From the NCBI GenBank assembly GCA_028709465.1, contig JAQVWY010000013.1:1-46623 (forward strand): a DNA stretch of 46,623 nt. The letters run 5' to 3'. Positions 35,216-44,338 of the stretch are shown here, piece after piece. This stretch comes from Tissierellia bacterium (GTDB lineage: Bacteria > Bacillota > Clostridia > Tissierellales > Sedimentibacteraceae). A program made the position numbers and the translations under genes. Numbering within the stretch: the stretch's first letter is position 1; each line of letters opens with the position of its first letter. The notes under the pieces were generated by a model. The model made no database searches. It was not told the origin of the DNA and saw only the letters and a program-made list of their open reading frames with translations.

Positions 35216-35401
35216 TTACCAACTAGCTTTTTTAACGCCTGGTATTTGTCCCTTATAAGCTAGTTCTCTAAAGCATATACGGCATATACCGAATTTCCTT
35301 AAATAAGCATGAGGTCTTCCACAAATATTACATCTTGTATACTCTCTTGTTGAGAATTTTTGTTTTCTTTGTTGTTTAACTTTTAGAGATGTTTTTGCCA
35401 T
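35216..35401 (-). CDS. rpsN: Ribosomal protein S14, type Z (uS14, zinc-binding)
   Basis: Short 61-aa form of S14 with the Cys4 zinc ribbon: Cys24, Cys27, Cys40 and Cys43 ([20 protein letters not shown] then CF). The start is ATG 35401, since the upstream TTG at 35407 overlaps the GGGAGGG ribosome site. It sits between rplE and rpsH. The zinc form is usual for anaerobic Firmicutes. Confidence 0.98.
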   Translation of the reverse strand: MAKTSLKVKQQRKQKFSTREYTRCNICGRPHAYLRKFGICRICFRELAYKGQIPGVKKASW

Positions 35402-35414
35402 TTTCAACCCTCCC

Positions 35415-35954
35415 TTACTTACTAAAAGGCATTCCTAATAGTTTCAACAGCTCACGAGCTTCTTCATCTGTATTAGCTGTTGTAGTTATAATAATATCCA
35501 TACCTCTTATTTTATCTATTTTATCATAATTAATCTCTGGGAAAATCAACTGTTCTTTAATTCCTAAAGCGTAGTTTCCTCTTCCATCAAAAGATGTTTT
35601 AGAAACTCCTCTGAAGTCTCTAACTCTTGGTAAAGCAACATTTACTAATTTATCGAAAAACTCATACATATGGTTTCCTCTTAAAGTAACTTTACATCCA
35701 ACTGCCATACCTTCTCTTAATTTAAAGTTAGAAATAGATTTTCTTGCTTTAGTAACCACAGGTTTTTGACCTGCTATTAAAGTCATTTCTTCCACAGCGT
35801 TTTCTAAAAATTTCTGATTTTCTTTTGCTTCACCAACGCCCATGTTTATAATTATCTTTTCTATTTTTGGAGCCTGCATAATGCTTTCATACTGGAATTT
35901 TTCCATTAATGCAGGCACTACTTGTTCTTTATATGTCTCTTTTAATCTAGCCAT
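35415..35954 (-). CDS. rplE: Ribosomal protein L5 (uL5)
   Basis: 5S rRNA-binding protein that contacts the P-site tRNA. The 179-aa sequence shows [20 protein letters not shown] near residue 30 and the family motif [15 protein letters not shown]. It ends [13 protein letters not shown]. The spacing to rplX is 24 bases and to rpsN 13 bases. Confidence 0.98.
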   Translation of the reverse strand: MARLKETYKEQVVPALMEKFQYESIMQAPKIEKIIINMGVGEAKENQKFLENAVEEMTLIAGQKPVVTKARKSISNFKLREGMAVGCKVTLRGNHMYEFFDKLVNVALPRVRDFRGVSKTSFDGRGNYALGIKEQLIFPEINYDKIDKIRGMDIIITTTANTDEEARELLKLLGMPFSK

Positions 35955-35978
35955 ATACTTCGTACCTCCTTTCGAGCA

Positions 35979-36290
35979 TTATTCAAACATTTCTCCGCAT
36001 TTTTTACATGCTCTGACTTTTTTTCCATTATCTAATATTTTCTTTTCAGTTCTAACGCCAGTTTTACATTTATCGCAGTAAATCATAACATTTGAAACAT
36101 TAATAGAGTTTTCCTGGTGTATTATACCAGCTTGCTGCATTTGTTGATTTGCTTTTTTATGTTTAGTTACCATATTAACGCCTTCAACAATTACTCTATT
36201 AAGTTTAGGTATACTAGTTAAAATCTTACCAGTCTTTCCTTTGTCTTTACCAGCTATGATTACAACTTTATCGCCTTTTTTAACGTGCAT
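35979..36290 (-). CDS. rplX: Ribosomal protein L24 (uL24)
   Basis: Assembly initiator with a KOW domain: HVKKGDKVVIIAGKDKGKTG at the N-terminus and VNMVTKHKK. The C-terminal part has two CxxC pairs (CDKCKTG and ACKKCG), a zinc-ribbon-like ending seen in many Firmicute L24 proteins. The start is ATG 36290; a GTG nine bases upstream lies inside the AGGAGGTG ribosome site. The product is 103 aa. Confidence 0.97.
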   Translation of the reverse strand: MHVKKGDKVVIIAGKDKGKTGKILTSIPKLNRVIVEGVNMVTKHKKANQQMQQAGIIHQENSINVSNVMIYCDKCKTGVRTEKKILDNGKKVRACKKCGEMFE

Positions 36291-36305
36291 CCTATACACC
36301 TCCTA

Positions 36306-36674
36306 TTAAAGTACTTCCGGTGCTAATGAGATTATTTTCATGAATTTTCCATCTCTTAATTCTCTTGTTACAGGTCCAAATATACGAGTTCCTACAGGTG
36401 TTTTATCTTCTTTAACTATAACTGCAGCATTTTCATCAAATTTGATATAAGTGCCATCATTACGTCTTACACCTTTTTTAGTTCTAACGATTACAGCTTT
36501 TACTACGTCACCTTTCTTAACAACTCCACCAGGTGTTGCGGATTTAACCGTACATACAACTATATCACCAATGTTACCATATTTTACGACTGAACCACCT
36601 AAAACTCTTATTACAAGAACTTCTTTTGCTCCAGAATTATCTGCGACTCTAAGTCTTGATTCTGTTTGTATCAT
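36306..36674 (-). CDS. rplN: Ribosomal protein L14 (uL14)
   Basis: Interface protein that bridges the subunits and binds the silencing factor RsfS. The 122-aa product starts [20 protein letters not shown], which fixes the start at ATG 36674, with GGGAGG upstream; a TTG at 36683 would add three residues. The family core [17 protein letters not shown] and the AVIV ... [12 protein letters not shown] ending are present. Confidence 0.98.
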   Translation of the reverse strand: MIQTESRLRVADNSGAKEVLVIRVLGGSVVKYGNIGDIVVCTVKSATPGGVVKKGDVVKAVIVRTKKGVRRNDGTYIKFDENAAVIVKEDKTPVGTRIFGPVTRELRDGKFMKIISLAPEVL

Positions 36675-36707
36675 CTCTTTCAAAACCTCCCTTCAATTGT
36701 CTTAGGG

Positions 36708-36962
36708 TTATTTAGCTTCCTCTAGTACTTCAACTAGTCTCCATCTTTTGTCCTTTGACAATGGTCTAGTTTCCATAATCTTCACAGTGTCGCCAACCTT
36801 ACATTGATTGTTTTCATCATGTGCTTTATATTTTTTAGTCATTTTAATTTGCTTTTTATAAAGAGGATGTGCTACAAGCTTTTCAGTAGCAACTACTATT
36901 GTTTTATCCATTTTATCACTAACTACTTTTCCAATTCTTACTTTTCTGTTGCCTCTTTCCAA
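36708..36962 (-). CDS. rpsQ: Ribosomal protein S17 (uS17)
   Basis: OB-fold 16S rRNA binder, 84 aa. The sequence [20 protein letters not shown], then [21 protein letters not shown] and [17 protein letters not shown], is canonical. AGGAGG lies upstream of the ATG. It follows rpmC after 18 bases. Confidence 0.98.
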   Translation of the reverse strand: MERGNRKVRIGKVVSDKMDKTIVVATEKLVAHPLYKKQIKMTKKYKAHDENNQCKVGDTVKIMETRPLSKDKRWRLVEVLEEAK

Positions 36963-36980
36963 AGTAAATATCCTCCTTTC

Positions 36981-37184
36981 TTATTGCGCGTTTATATTTA
37001 ACTCACGTTCTCTGAGAACAGTCTTAACACGTGCAATATCTTTTTTAACTTTATTTATTCTCATAGGATTATCAAGCTCACCAGTAGCAAGTTGAAATCT
37101 TAAATTAAATAGTTCTGTTTTTAAATCTATTACTGATTGATTTAACTCACTTACTGATTTATCTCTTAATTCTTTAGCTTTCAT
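36981..37184 (-). CDS. rpmC: Ribosomal protein L29 (uL29)
   Basis: Tunnel-exit protein that helps dock trigger factor and SRP. The 67-aa helical-hairpin protein begins [20 protein letters not shown] and contains [18 protein letters not shown] use ATG 37184, with AAGGA 11 bases upstream; the ATG at 37196 abuts that ribosome site. Its first 11 bases overlap rplP. Confidence 0.96.
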   Translation of the reverse strand: MKAKELRDKSVSELNQSVIDLKTELFNLRFQLATGELDNPMRINKVKKDIARVKTVLRERELNINAQ

Positions 37185-37617
37185 TTGCTTCACCATCCTT
37201 CTCTACTGCCTGATCTTTCATTACGAATTTGCATTTTATAGGCAATTTATGCATGGCAAGTCTCATGGCCTCTCTAGCAATTTCTTCTGATATCCCAGAC
37301 ATTTCAAATAATACTCTGCCTGGTTTTACAACTGCTACCCAGTATTCAGGTGATCCCTTTCCTTTACCCATACGAGTTTCAGCAGGTTTTTTAGTTACTG
37401 GTTTATTAGGGAATATTTTTATCCAAATTTTACCGCCTCTTTTTATATATCTTGTCATCGCTCTTCTGGCAGCTTCTATTTGATTTGATGTTATCCAAGC
37501 AGGTTCAAGTGCTTGAAGCCCATATTCACCATAAGTAATTGTATTTCCTCTGGTAGCTATACCAGACATTCTTCCTCTTTGTTCCTTACGGTGTTTTACT
37601 CTTTTAGGCATTAACAT
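37174..37617 (-). CDS. rplP: Ribosomal protein L16 (uL16)
   Basis: A-site-facing protein needed for the final shape of the peptidyl-transferase centre. The 147 residues begin [20 protein letters not shown] and include the [20 protein letters not shown] and [20 protein letters not shown] motifs. GGAGG precedes the ATG. It overlaps rpmC at the 3' end. Confidence 0.98.
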   Translation of the reverse strand: MLMPKRVKHRKEQRGRMSGIATRGNTITYGEYGLQALEPAWITSNQIEAARRAMTRYIKRGGKIWIKIFPNKPVTKKPAETRMGKGKGSPEYWVAVVKPGRVLFEMSGISEEIAREAMRLAMHKLPIKCKFVMKDQAVEKDGEANES

Positions 37618-37645
37618 AATAATTTCCTCCTTCCTTCAGGACTTA

Positions 37646-38389
37646 TTACTTTTTTTCTCTTTTATTATTATTTGGTCTTCTACGTTTTCTATCACGATTA
37701 TCTCTTGCTTCTCCAGGAACTTTAGTTGGCTCTTGGTTATCTGATAATAAATCGCCTTTCTTTCTTAAAACTTCGCCTCTGCAAATCCAAACCTTAACAC
37801 CTATTTTTCCGAATGTTGTATTTGCTTCTGCAAAACCGTAGCTTATGTCTGCTCTTAATGTTTGAAGCGGAATTTTACCCTCTGAATAACCTTCTGTTCT
37901 AGCCATATCAGCACCATTTAATCTTCCTGATACTGAAGTTTTTATTCCTTTTGCTCCCATTTTCATCGTTCTTTGAATTGCTTGCTTCATTGCTCTTCTA
38001 AAAGAAATACGCTTTTCAATTTGACTTGCAATATTTTCTGCAACTAATTGTCCGTTCAATTCAGGAACTTTTATTTCTTCAACATTAACTATACAAGTTT
38101 TACCTGTAATTTTTTCAATGTTATTTTTTAATAAATCTACACCAGAACCGCCTTTTCCAATTATCATACCTGGTTTAGCTGTAAACACACTAACCTTAAC
38201 CCTACTAGCGAATCTTTCAATTTCAATTTTTGCTATGCCTGCCTGAAATAAACTTTTATATATATATTCACGAATTTTATAATCTTCTGATAAATTTACA
38301 CTAAAACTTTTCTTGTCCGCATACCATTTTGAGTCCCAATCTTTAATGATACCAACTCTAAGTCCATGAGGATTTACTTTCTGACCCAT
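37646..38389 (-). CDS. rpsC: Ribosomal protein S3 (uS3)
   Basis: mRNA-entry protein with a KH domain ([20 protein letters not shown], about residues 71-90). The N-terminus [20 protein letters not shown] and the C-terminal motif [15 protein letters not shown] are standard. The basic tail ([19 protein letters not shown]) is longer and more charged than in the shortest homologues, giving 247 aa. Confidence 0.98.
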   Translation of the reverse strand: MGQKVNPHGLRVGIIKDWDSKWYADKKSFSVNLSEDYKIREYIYKSLFQAGIAKIEIERFASRVKVSVFTAKPGMIIGKGGSGVDLLKNNIEKITGKTCIVNVEEIKVPELNGQLVAENIASQIEKRISFRRAMKQAIQRTMKMGAKGIKTSVSGRLNGADMARTEGYSEGKIPLQTLRADISYGFAEANTTFGKIGVKVWICRGEVLRKKGDLLSDNQEPTKVPGEARDNRDRKRRRPNNNKREKK

Positions 38390-38410
38390 TTTTAACCTCC
38401 TTTACTGTTG

Positions 38411-38746
38411 TTATTCTCTTTCTTTTACTACTGCACCAACGTGGCTGCTTCTTTTTAATATTTTATATGCTGAACCTTTTGCCCTAGGTCTCCATCTTTT
38501 GAGAGTAGGCCCTTGATTAGCATAAACTTCTGAAACAAACAATTTATCTCTATCCAAATCAAAGTTATTTTCAGCATTAGCTGCAGCCGATTGAACTACT
38601 TTTTCTAATATTTTAGCACCTTTGCTGGGATAAAACTTTAATATTGTCAATGCTTCATCTACATTTTTTCCTCTTACCATATCACATACGAACTTCATTT
38701 TTCTTGGTGATATTCTTATATATTTAGCAACTGCCTTAGCTTCCAT
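38411..38746 (-). CDS. rplV: Ribosomal protein L22 (uL22)
   Basis: Lines the exit tunnel with a long beta hairpin. The 111-aa protein has [20 protein letters not shown], the [12 protein letters not shown] helix and the hairpin [20 protein letters not shown], which includes the residues where macrolide resistance mutations occur. It is 17 bases after rpsS. Confidence 0.98.
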   Translation of the reverse strand: MEAKAVAKYIRISPRKMKFVCDMVRGKNVDEALTILKFYPSKGAKILEKVVQSAAANAENNFDLDRDKLFVSEVYANQGPTLKRWRPRAKGSAYKILKRSSHVGAVVKERE

Positions 38747-38763
38747 TAAGCTTGCCTCCCTTC

Positions 38764-39045
38764 TTATTTAACTTTTGAAGATTTATCAGTCTTATCATGG
38801 CCTCTATAAGTCCTTGTTGGAGCAAATTCGCCGAGTTTATGTCCAACCATATCTTCTGTTATATATACAGGAACGTGCTTTCTACCATCATGTATAGCTA
38901 ATGTATGGCCTACCATTTCGGGGAATATTGTCGATCTTCTAGACCAAGTTTTTAATACTTTTTTATTGTTGGCTTCATTCATTTCCAAAATCTTTCTCAT
39001 AAGACTTGGTTCACAATAAGGCCCTTTTTTTAATGATCTACCCAT
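38764..39045 (-). CDS. rpsS: Ribosomal protein S19 (uS19)
   Basis: Head protein that forms a complex with S13. The 93-aa sequence [18 protein letters not shown], then [20 protein letters not shown] and [16 protein letters not shown] is typical. AGGAGG lies before the ATG. It follows rplB after 31 bases. Confidence 0.98.
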   Translation of the reverse strand: MGRSLKKGPYCEPSLMRKILEMNEANNKKVLKTWSRRSTIFPEMVGHTLAIHDGRKHVPVYITEDMVGHKLGEFAPTRTYRGHDKTDKSSKVK

Positions 39046-39076
39046 TCACTATTTCCTCCTTTCACAAAACAATTCC

Positions 39077-39910
39077 TTATTTTACGTTTCTTCTCTTAAC
39101 GATCATCTTATCAGATTTCTTGTTTTTCTTACGAGTTTTAAACCCAAGTGCTGGTTTACCCCAAGGAGTTACTGGAGAAGGTCTACCAATAGGAGCTCTA
39201 CCTTCACCACCACCATGTGGATGGTCATTAGGATTCATTACGCTACCTCTAACAGTAGGTCTGAAACCCATATGTCTTTTTCTACCAGCCTTACCTATTA
39301 CAATATTTTCATGATCAATATTTCCAACTTGACCGATAGTAGCTCTGCAATCCATACTTATCATTCTTACTTCGCCGCTTGGTAATCTAACCTGTGCATA
39401 TTTACCTTCTTTAGCCATAAGCTGAGCAGCATTACCTGCTGATCTAACCATTTGACCACCTTTACCAGGTTTAAGTTCAATATTGTGTATCATTGTACCA
39501 ACAGGAATATTTCTAACAGGTAGTGCATTACCTATTTTAATATCTGCATCTGGTCCCGAAACAATAGTATCTCCAACTTGTAATTTATAAGGAGCTATAA
39601 TATATCTTTTTTCTCCATCAACATAATTTATTAATGCTATGTTTGCACTTCTGTTTGGATCATACTCAATAGTTGCAACACGTCCTGGAACTCCATCTTT
39701 ATTTCTTTTGAAATCTATAATTCTATATTTTCTCTTTTCTCCGCCGCCTCTATGACGTACAGTAATTCTGCCATATGAATTTCTACCAGCTTTACTGTTT
39801 AAAGGAGATAGTAGAGATTTCTCTGGTTCATTAGTAGTTATTTCTTCAAAAGTTGAAACTGACATTTGTCTCAACGCCGGAGAGGTTGGTCTGTATTTTC
39901 TAATACCCAT
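39077..39910 (-). CDS. rplB: Ribosomal protein L2 (uL2)
   Basis: Core protein next to the peptidyl-transferase centre. The 277 residues begin [20 protein letters not shown] and contain [20 protein letters not shown], and the conserved loop [20 protein letters not shown] with the His thought to matter for peptide-bond formation. AGGAGG is eight bases before the ATG. A 393-base spacer with repeats separates it from rplW, which is very unusual for this pair. Confidence 0.98.
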   Translation of the reverse strand: MGIRKYRPTSPALRQMSVSTFEEITTNEPEKSLLSPLNSKAGRNSYGRITVRHRGGGEKRKYRIIDFKRNKDGVPGRVATIEYDPNRSANIALINYVDGEKRYIIAPYKLQVGDTIVSGPDADIKIGNALPVRNIPVGTMIHNIELKPGKGGQMVRSAGNAAQLMAKEGKYAQVRLPSGEVRMISMDCRATIGQVGNIDHENIVIGKAGRKRHMGFRPTVRGSVMNPNDHPHGGGEGRAPIGRPSPVTPWGKPALGFKTRKKNKKSDKMIVKRRNVK

Positions 39911-40303
39911 GAGATTATCCTCCTTTTTATGATTTCCTATTCTTGCAATTATTCATTATTTTGTAATTAACAACGGATCCTTCACTGCCGTTCAGGATGA
40001 CAATAGAATAATACAATTGCTTACCAATTGATCGTCCATTGCTTCTCTATTGCTAGTCTACTGTTCAGCGCAGTCTCAATCACCAATTTTTCCGCTCCTT
40101 GCGTCGCATAAATTGGGATTTCGTTGCGAATGACCTATCATCCATTTCTTTCTCCCTACGGTCGAATAAATGGGGTTAGGGCATCTTGCAGTCTCAATCA
40201 CCAATTTTTCTGCTCCTTGCGTCGCATAAATTGGGATTTCGTTGCGAATGACCTACCATCCATTTCTTTCTCCCTACGGTCGAATAAATGGGGTTAGGGC
40301 ATC
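39911..40303. other. 393-bp repeat-filled spacer inside the S10 operon (rplW to rplB)
   Basis: Contains no gene. From left to right it has the rplB ribosome site, a partial dispersed palindromic repeat (39975-40002), about 70 bases without recognised features, and two tandem 118-base units (40071-40305). Other gaps in the S10-spc-alpha operon are mostly below 35 bases, so this is an insertion. Confidence 0.85.
39975..40002. repeat. Partial dispersed palindromic repeat within the rplW-rplB spacer
   Basis: GGATCCTTCACTGCCGTTCA then GGATGACA matches the end of the element at 46373-46605 (GGAGATCCTTCGCTATCGCT then CAGGATGACA). Confidence 0.55.
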
Positions 40304-40305
40304 TT
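40071..40305. repeat. Two tandem 118-bp units in the S10 operon
   Basis: Copy 1 is 40071-40188 and copy 2 is 40189-40305; both begin CAGTCTCAATCACCAATTTT and end TTAGGGCATCTT. I see two substitutions between them (TCCGC/TCTGC and CTATC/CTACC). Each unit has two hairpins: CCAATTT/AAATTGG (40083-40089 with 40110-40116) and CCATTT/AAATGG (40142-40147 with 40168-40173). The two hairpin regions resemble each other. The far end of copy 2 supplies part of the rplW stop codon. Confidence 0.9.
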
Positions 40306-40594
40306 AAATTCCTTCAAAGAATTCAATTGTTTTGCTGTCAGCAGTTAGAGTAATTATAGCCTTTTTCCAATCTGCCTTTTTACCTACGTGCACGCCCATT
40401 CTTTTTTTCTTTCCAAGCATGTTCATAGTATTAACTTTTTCAACTTTAACGCCGAAAACTTGTTCTACAGCATTTTTTATTTCAGTTTTATTTGACCTTT
40501 TGTCTACAACAAATGTATATTTTCTATCAGCCATAATGTCCATGCTGGCTTCAGTTACTATAGGTCTTATGATTATATCATGTGGATCGCGCAT
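40304..40594 (-). CDS. rplW: Ribosomal protein L23 (uL23)
   Basis: Tunnel-exit docking site for trigger factor and SRP. The 96 residues start [20 protein letters not shown] and include [21 protein letters not shown]; the end [13 protein letters not shown] is normal. Its ATG overlaps the rplD stop by one base (TAATG). The stop codon (40304-40306) is partly made by the edge of the tandem repeat that follows. Confidence 0.97.
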   Translation of the reverse strand: MRDPHDIIIRPIVTEASMDIMADRKYTFVVDKRSNKTEIKNAVEQVFGVKVEKVNTMNMLGKKKRMGVHVGKKADWKKAIITLTADSKTIEFFEGI

Positions 40595-41217
40595 TATGCG
40601 TACACCTCCTCCACTTTATTCACTGCGTCTTTTGTAATTAAGAAAGAATCACAGTTTAAAATATCATAAACATTAATTGTATTAACATAAGCTGTTTTAA
40701 CACCTGGAATATTAGCTGCTGCTCTAACAACTGCTTCATCTCTTTCAGGTATTACTATTAATGTTTTCTTGTTTGAATTAAGATTTTTTAATACCTTAAC
40801 CATTTCTTTTGTTTTTGGTTGTTCTAATACCAATTGGTCTACAACGATAATTTCTTGATCTTGAACTTTTGAACTTAACGCCGATTTAAGAGCCAATCTT
40901 TTTACTTTTTTAGGAATTGAATAGCTATAATCTCTTGGCTTTGGAGCAAAAACAACTCCGCCACCTTTCCATTGTGGCGCTCTGATACTTCCTTGTCTTG
41001 CACGACCTGTTCCTTTTTGTCTCCAAGGCTTTCTTCCGCCACCTCTAACTTCAGCCCTTGTCTTTGCAGACTGAGTTCCCTGTCTTTGATTAGCTAAATA
41101 ATTTTTTACAGCTTCATACATTACATGAGTATTAACTTCAACTCCAAATACGTCGTCATTTAACTCAACATCACCTATTTGACTGCCTGTTATATCATAA
41201 AGAGCTACTTTTGGCAT
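40594..41217 (-). CDS. rplD: Ribosomal protein L4 (uL4)
   Basis: Exit-tunnel protein; in E. coli it also represses the S10 operon. The 207-aa sequence includes the extended loop [20 protein letters not shown] then [20 protein letters not shown], which reaches into the tunnel. The start [16 protein letters not shown] is usual. It lies 26 bases after rplC. Confidence 0.97.
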   Translation of the reverse strand: MPKVALYDITGSQIGDVELNDDVFGVEVNTHVMYEAVKNYLANQRQGTQSAKTRAEVRGGGRKPWRQKGTGRARQGSIRAPQWKGGGVVFAPKPRDYSYSIPKKVKRLALKSALSSKVQDQEIIVVDQLVLEQPKTKEMVKVLKNLNSNKKTLIVIPERDEAVVRAAANIPGVKTAYVNTINVYDILNCDSFLITKDAVNKVEEVYA

Positions 41218-41243
41218 CTTTAATCCTCCTTTCCATGCAATAA

Positions 41244-41876
41244 TTACTTAGATTTTTTAACTGCTTCTCTAACTTTCACTAAACCCTTTTTAGGTCCTGG
41301 TATCGCACCCTTTAAAAGAATTGCATTTTTATCTGCATCAACTTTTACTACTTCAAGGTTTAATATTGTTACTCTTTCATTTCCCATATGACCATGAGCT
41401 TTTAATCCTTTAACTACTTTTCCAACACCTGCTGAAGCTCCTAAAGAACCTCTTAATCTGTGGAATTTAGAACCATGGCTCATATCCCCAGTATGGTGAC
41501 CATGCCTTTTGATACTTCCTTGGAACCCCTTACCTTTTGATGTACCTATAACATCAACTTTCTCGCCAACTTGGAAAATATCAACACCTATTTTTTGTCC
41601 AACTTCATAATCAGCTATGTTATCTACTCTGAATTCTCTCAAGAATCTTTTTGGTTCTACTTTAGATTTTTCATAATGTCCTTTTAAAGGTTTAGTAACA
41701 TTTTTAATCTTGATGTCTCCAAATCCAACTTGTATAGCATCGTACCCATCTTTTTCAACAGTTTTCTTTTGAACTACAACTATATCGCCTGATTCAACTA
41801 CTGTTACAGGAACAACATCTCCTTGTTCATTGAACACTTGAGTCATTCCAACTTTTCTTCCTAAAATTGCTTTCAT
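41244..41876 (-). CDS. rplC: Ribosomal protein L3 (uL3)
   Basis: Early assembly protein whose extension reaches the peptidyl-transferase centre. The 210 residues begin [20 protein letters not shown] and carry the conserved [19 protein letters not shown] loop. The AGGAGG ribosome site is in place. The gap to rpsJ (84 bases) is longer than most in the operon. Confidence 0.97.
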   Translation of the reverse strand: MKAILGRKVGMTQVFNEQGDVVPVTVVESGDIVVVQKKTVEKDGYDAIQVGFGDIKIKNVTKPLKGHYEKSKVEPKRFLREFRVDNIADYEVGQKIGVDIFQVGEKVDVIGTSKGKGFQGSIKRHGHHTGDMSHGSKFHRLRGSLGASAGVGKVVKGLKAHGHMGNERVTILNLEVVKVDADKNAILLKGAIPGPKKGLVKVREAVKKSK

Positions 41877-41960
41877 TTTACACCTCCTATTTTCTTACAG
41901 CGGATTACTAATTAAAGTAATCATCCTAAGCAGAGTGCATATAAAATATCTCTACTTGCT

Positions 41961-42272
41961 TTATAACTTAATTTCAATGTCTACTCCTGCTGGCAAATTA
42001 AGTTTCATTAATGAGTCAACAGTTTTTGGAGTAGGGTTAGTAATGTCAATTAATCTTTTGTGTGTTCTTTGTTCAAACTGCTCTCTAGAATCTTTATACT
42101 TGTGAACTGCTCTCAATATAGTAATAACTTGTTTCTCAGTTGGTAGAGGAATTGGTCCTGCTACAGTTGCACCAGTATTTTTAGCTGTTTCTACAATTTT
42201 TTGTGCAGATTGATCGATTAATTGATGATCATAAGCTTTTAACCTTATTCTTATTTTTTGTGCGTTTGCCAT
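41961..42272 (-). CDS. rpsJ: Ribosomal protein S10 (uS10)
   Basis: Small-subunit head protein and transcription elongation partner NusE. The 103-aa product has [20 protein letters not shown] and the signature [20 protein letters not shown] then [14 protein letters not shown]. It is the first gene of the S10-spc-alpha operon, behind a structured leader and a promoter. The usual upstream str operon (rpsL, rpsG, fusA, tuf) is not here. Confidence 0.98.
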   Translation of the reverse strand: MANAQKIRIRLKAYDHQLIDQSAQKIVETAKNTGATVAGPIPLPTEKQVITILRAVHKYKDSREQFEQRTHKRLIDITNPTPKTVDSLMKLNLPAGVDIEIKL

Positions 42273-42299
42273 TTTTTTACCTCCTTTTCGTTGTTAACC

Positions 42300-42450
42300 A
42301 TACAACTCGGGATTGCTCGATAAACCCATCCTGGCGTTTCCTATTTTTTTAAAAAAGCAATACCGGTCGCCCTGTTTTAAAAACAGGACATACTCTGCGA
42401 AAATTCCCTGAATTCAGCAACCTTTCGCATCATCGCATGTGGCAAGCTTT
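42300..42450 (-). promoter_or_regulatory. Structured leader RNA of the S10 operon
   Basis: About 170 nt of transcript precede rpsJ, GC-richer than the surrounding spacer. Minus-strand hairpins are GCGAAA/TTTCGC (42428-42423 with 42402-42397), enclosing the palindrome TGAATTCA; CCTGTTT/AAACAGG (42387-42371); and GGAT/ATCC around 42310-42331. Such leaders regulate ribosomal operons. I cannot tell which protein binds. Confidence 0.5.
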
Positions 42451-42453
42451 CTA

Positions 42454-42482
42454 ATAATATAACATAAATATACATAAATCAA
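42454..42482 (-). promoter_or_regulatory. Promoter of the S10-spc-alpha operon
   Basis: Minus strand TTGATT (42482-42477), 17 bases, TATTAT (42459-42454), just upstream of the structured leader. The remaining spacer up to 42678 is AT-rich with no feature I can support. Confidence 0.55.
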
Positions 42483-42678
42483 GTACTTTTTTTAAATGTT
42501 ACCAATTATTAATATATGTTACTTCATATTAATAACTTTGTTGTTATTAATACACAATATATTAAAAAACGCTGAAATAATACCATTAATAAAAAAGCAG
42601 ATAAGTTTTACGCAATGCTATAATTACATTTTTTTACTTCAGTGCGTCAGACCTATCTACTATTTATTATAAATCGCT

Positions 42679-44097
42679 TCAATCCAACTTTTTATCAACC
42701 TTAATTCCTAATTTATCCATCTTATAGTATAATGTTTGTCTTGGAATTTCTAACCTTCTTGAAGTTTTAGAAATATTATAATCATTTTGCATTAAAGCAT
42801 CACTAATTATTTTCTTCTCAAATCTATCCATTATTATTGTCAATGGCTCTTCAATTGTTTTAGGTGTTAAATGATCTGTTTCATTTTCGCTTTTATTATC
42901 TAAATTTTGTCTTTCTCCAAAGCTATTAACTCCAACATATTTTGGTAAGTCTGATTTAGTTATTAAATTCTTTTCTGTAATATTAACAGCATGTTCTATG
43001 GAATGTCTTAATTCTCTTACATTACCCGGCCAATCATATTTATAAAAGAAATCAATTACTTCATCAGAAAAACCAGTAATATTTTTATTCAATTCTCTAT
43101 TAAACTCATCCAAGAAATACCTAGACAGTTCTCTTAAATCTTCTCGCCTATCTTTTAGTGGCAATATATAAAAATTAATAACATTTAATCTATAAAACAA
43201 ATCACTTCGAATTTTTCCATCTTTAATCGCTTTATATGGGTCTTGATTTAAAGCTGTTATTATTCTTACATCCACATTTCTAGTTTTGCTTTCACCAATT
43301 CTTCTAATTTGACCGTCCTGCAAAACTCTTAAAAGCTTGGCCTGAAGCATAATATCCATTGAATTTATTTCATCTAAAAATAATGTTCCGCCATCTGCAG
43401 CCTCTATTAAACCTTTAGAATCTTTAGCACCAGTAAAACTTCCTAGTGTAGTTCCAAATAATATACTTTCTAATAATGTTGCAGGAATTGCCGCACAGTT
43501 TTGAGCAATAAATGGCTTTTCTCGTCTATAACTGGCATTATGAATGCTTTGAACAATTAATTCCTTGCCTGTACCTGTATCACCATAAACTAATACAGGC
43601 GATTTACTATTGGCAATTTTGAGTATTTTAGCTTTAATATCTTTGATACATTTACTGCTTCCAATTATATCATCTACTGTATAATTAGCCACTTCTAAAA
43701 AATTGCTATCTAACTTTTTGTTGTGTTTATTCTGGTTAATATTCTTGTACTGATCAACATCTGAAAATATTTCTATTGCACCTGCAATTTCCCCATTTTC
43801 ATAAAAGGGAAGAGTTGTTGATAAAATTGATACCAGCTTACCTTTATAATTATAATAATTTTGGGCATAGTTTTTTAAGCTTTCACCAGTAGAAAGAGCG
43901 CGCATAATAGTACTTGTTTCTTCTGTAAGTTTGGGAAATATCTCAAGCATATGTTTTCCAATAGCATTCTCAACATTTAATCCAGCTAAATCATTAGCAG
44001 ATTGATTGTAGAATTGAACTATTCCATTTTTGTCCACAATAAACATTCCACTGTAGATATTTTCTGATACTAACTTTAAAATGTTCTTGTAATCCAT
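42679..44097 (-). CDS. PAS-domain sigma-54-dependent transcriptional activator
   Basis: The 472-aa protein has three parts. A PAS domain (about 5-115, GMFIVDKNGIVQFYNQSAND) senses a signal. The AAA+ sigma-54 interaction domain has Walker A GDTGTGKE (about 172-179), GSFTGA (a variant of GAFTGA, the loop contacting sigma-54), Walker B GGTLFLDEI, and an arginine finger region SDLFYRLNV. A Fis-type helix-turn-helix closes it (NYNISKTSRRLEIPRQTLYYKMDKLGI). It lies downstream of the AGCS symporter gene, whose promoter is of the sigma-54 type, and most likely activates it. RocR-like regulators of amino acid use have this layout. Confidence 0.94.
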   Translation of the reverse strand: MDYKNILKLVSENIYSGMFIVDKNGIVQFYNQSANDLAGLNVENAIGKHMLEIFPKLTEETSTIMRALSTGESLKNYAQNYYNYKGKLVSILSTTLPFYENGEIAGAIEIFSDVDQYKNINQNKHNKKLDSNFLEVANYTVDDIIGSSKCIKDIKAKILKIANSKSPVLVYGDTGTGKELIVQSIHNASYRREKPFIAQNCAAIPATLLESILFGTTLGSFTGAKDSKGLIEAADGGTLFLDEINSMDIMLQAKLLRVLQDGQIRRIGESKTRNVDVRIITALNQDPYKAIKDGKIRSDLFYRLNVINFYILPLKDRREDLRELSRYFLDEFNRELNKNITGFSDEVIDFFYKYDWPGNVRELRHSIEHAVNITEKNLITKSDLPKYVGVNSFGERQNLDNKSENETDHLTPKTIEEPLTIIMDRFEKKIISDALMQNDYNISKTSRRLEIPRQTLYYKMDKLGIKVDKKLD

Positions 44098-44258
44098 ATA
44101 TCTCCTCTGTTCATCATAATATTTTTATACATTTTTTTATTATAACATAAATACCTAAAAATATAAACATATTTTTGTGCAATTGACAAAAATTTAAGCA
44201 GGAAATGAACGATGGGTAAGCAATGGATGTGCAGTGAAATTATCAATAAATTGAATCA

Positions 44259-44295
44259 AAAAAAGATTTGAGTTAAAAAAACTCAAATCTTTTAA
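44259..44295 (-). terminator. Terminator of the AGCS symporter gene
   Basis: AAAAGATTTGAGTT (44261-44274) is exactly complementary to AACTCAAATCTTTT (44280-44293), a 14-bp stem with A/T tails. Confidence 0.8.
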
Positions 44296-44338
44296 TTCTG
44301 CATTATCTGCATTATTTTTAATCGTTAAAATGAATTAT

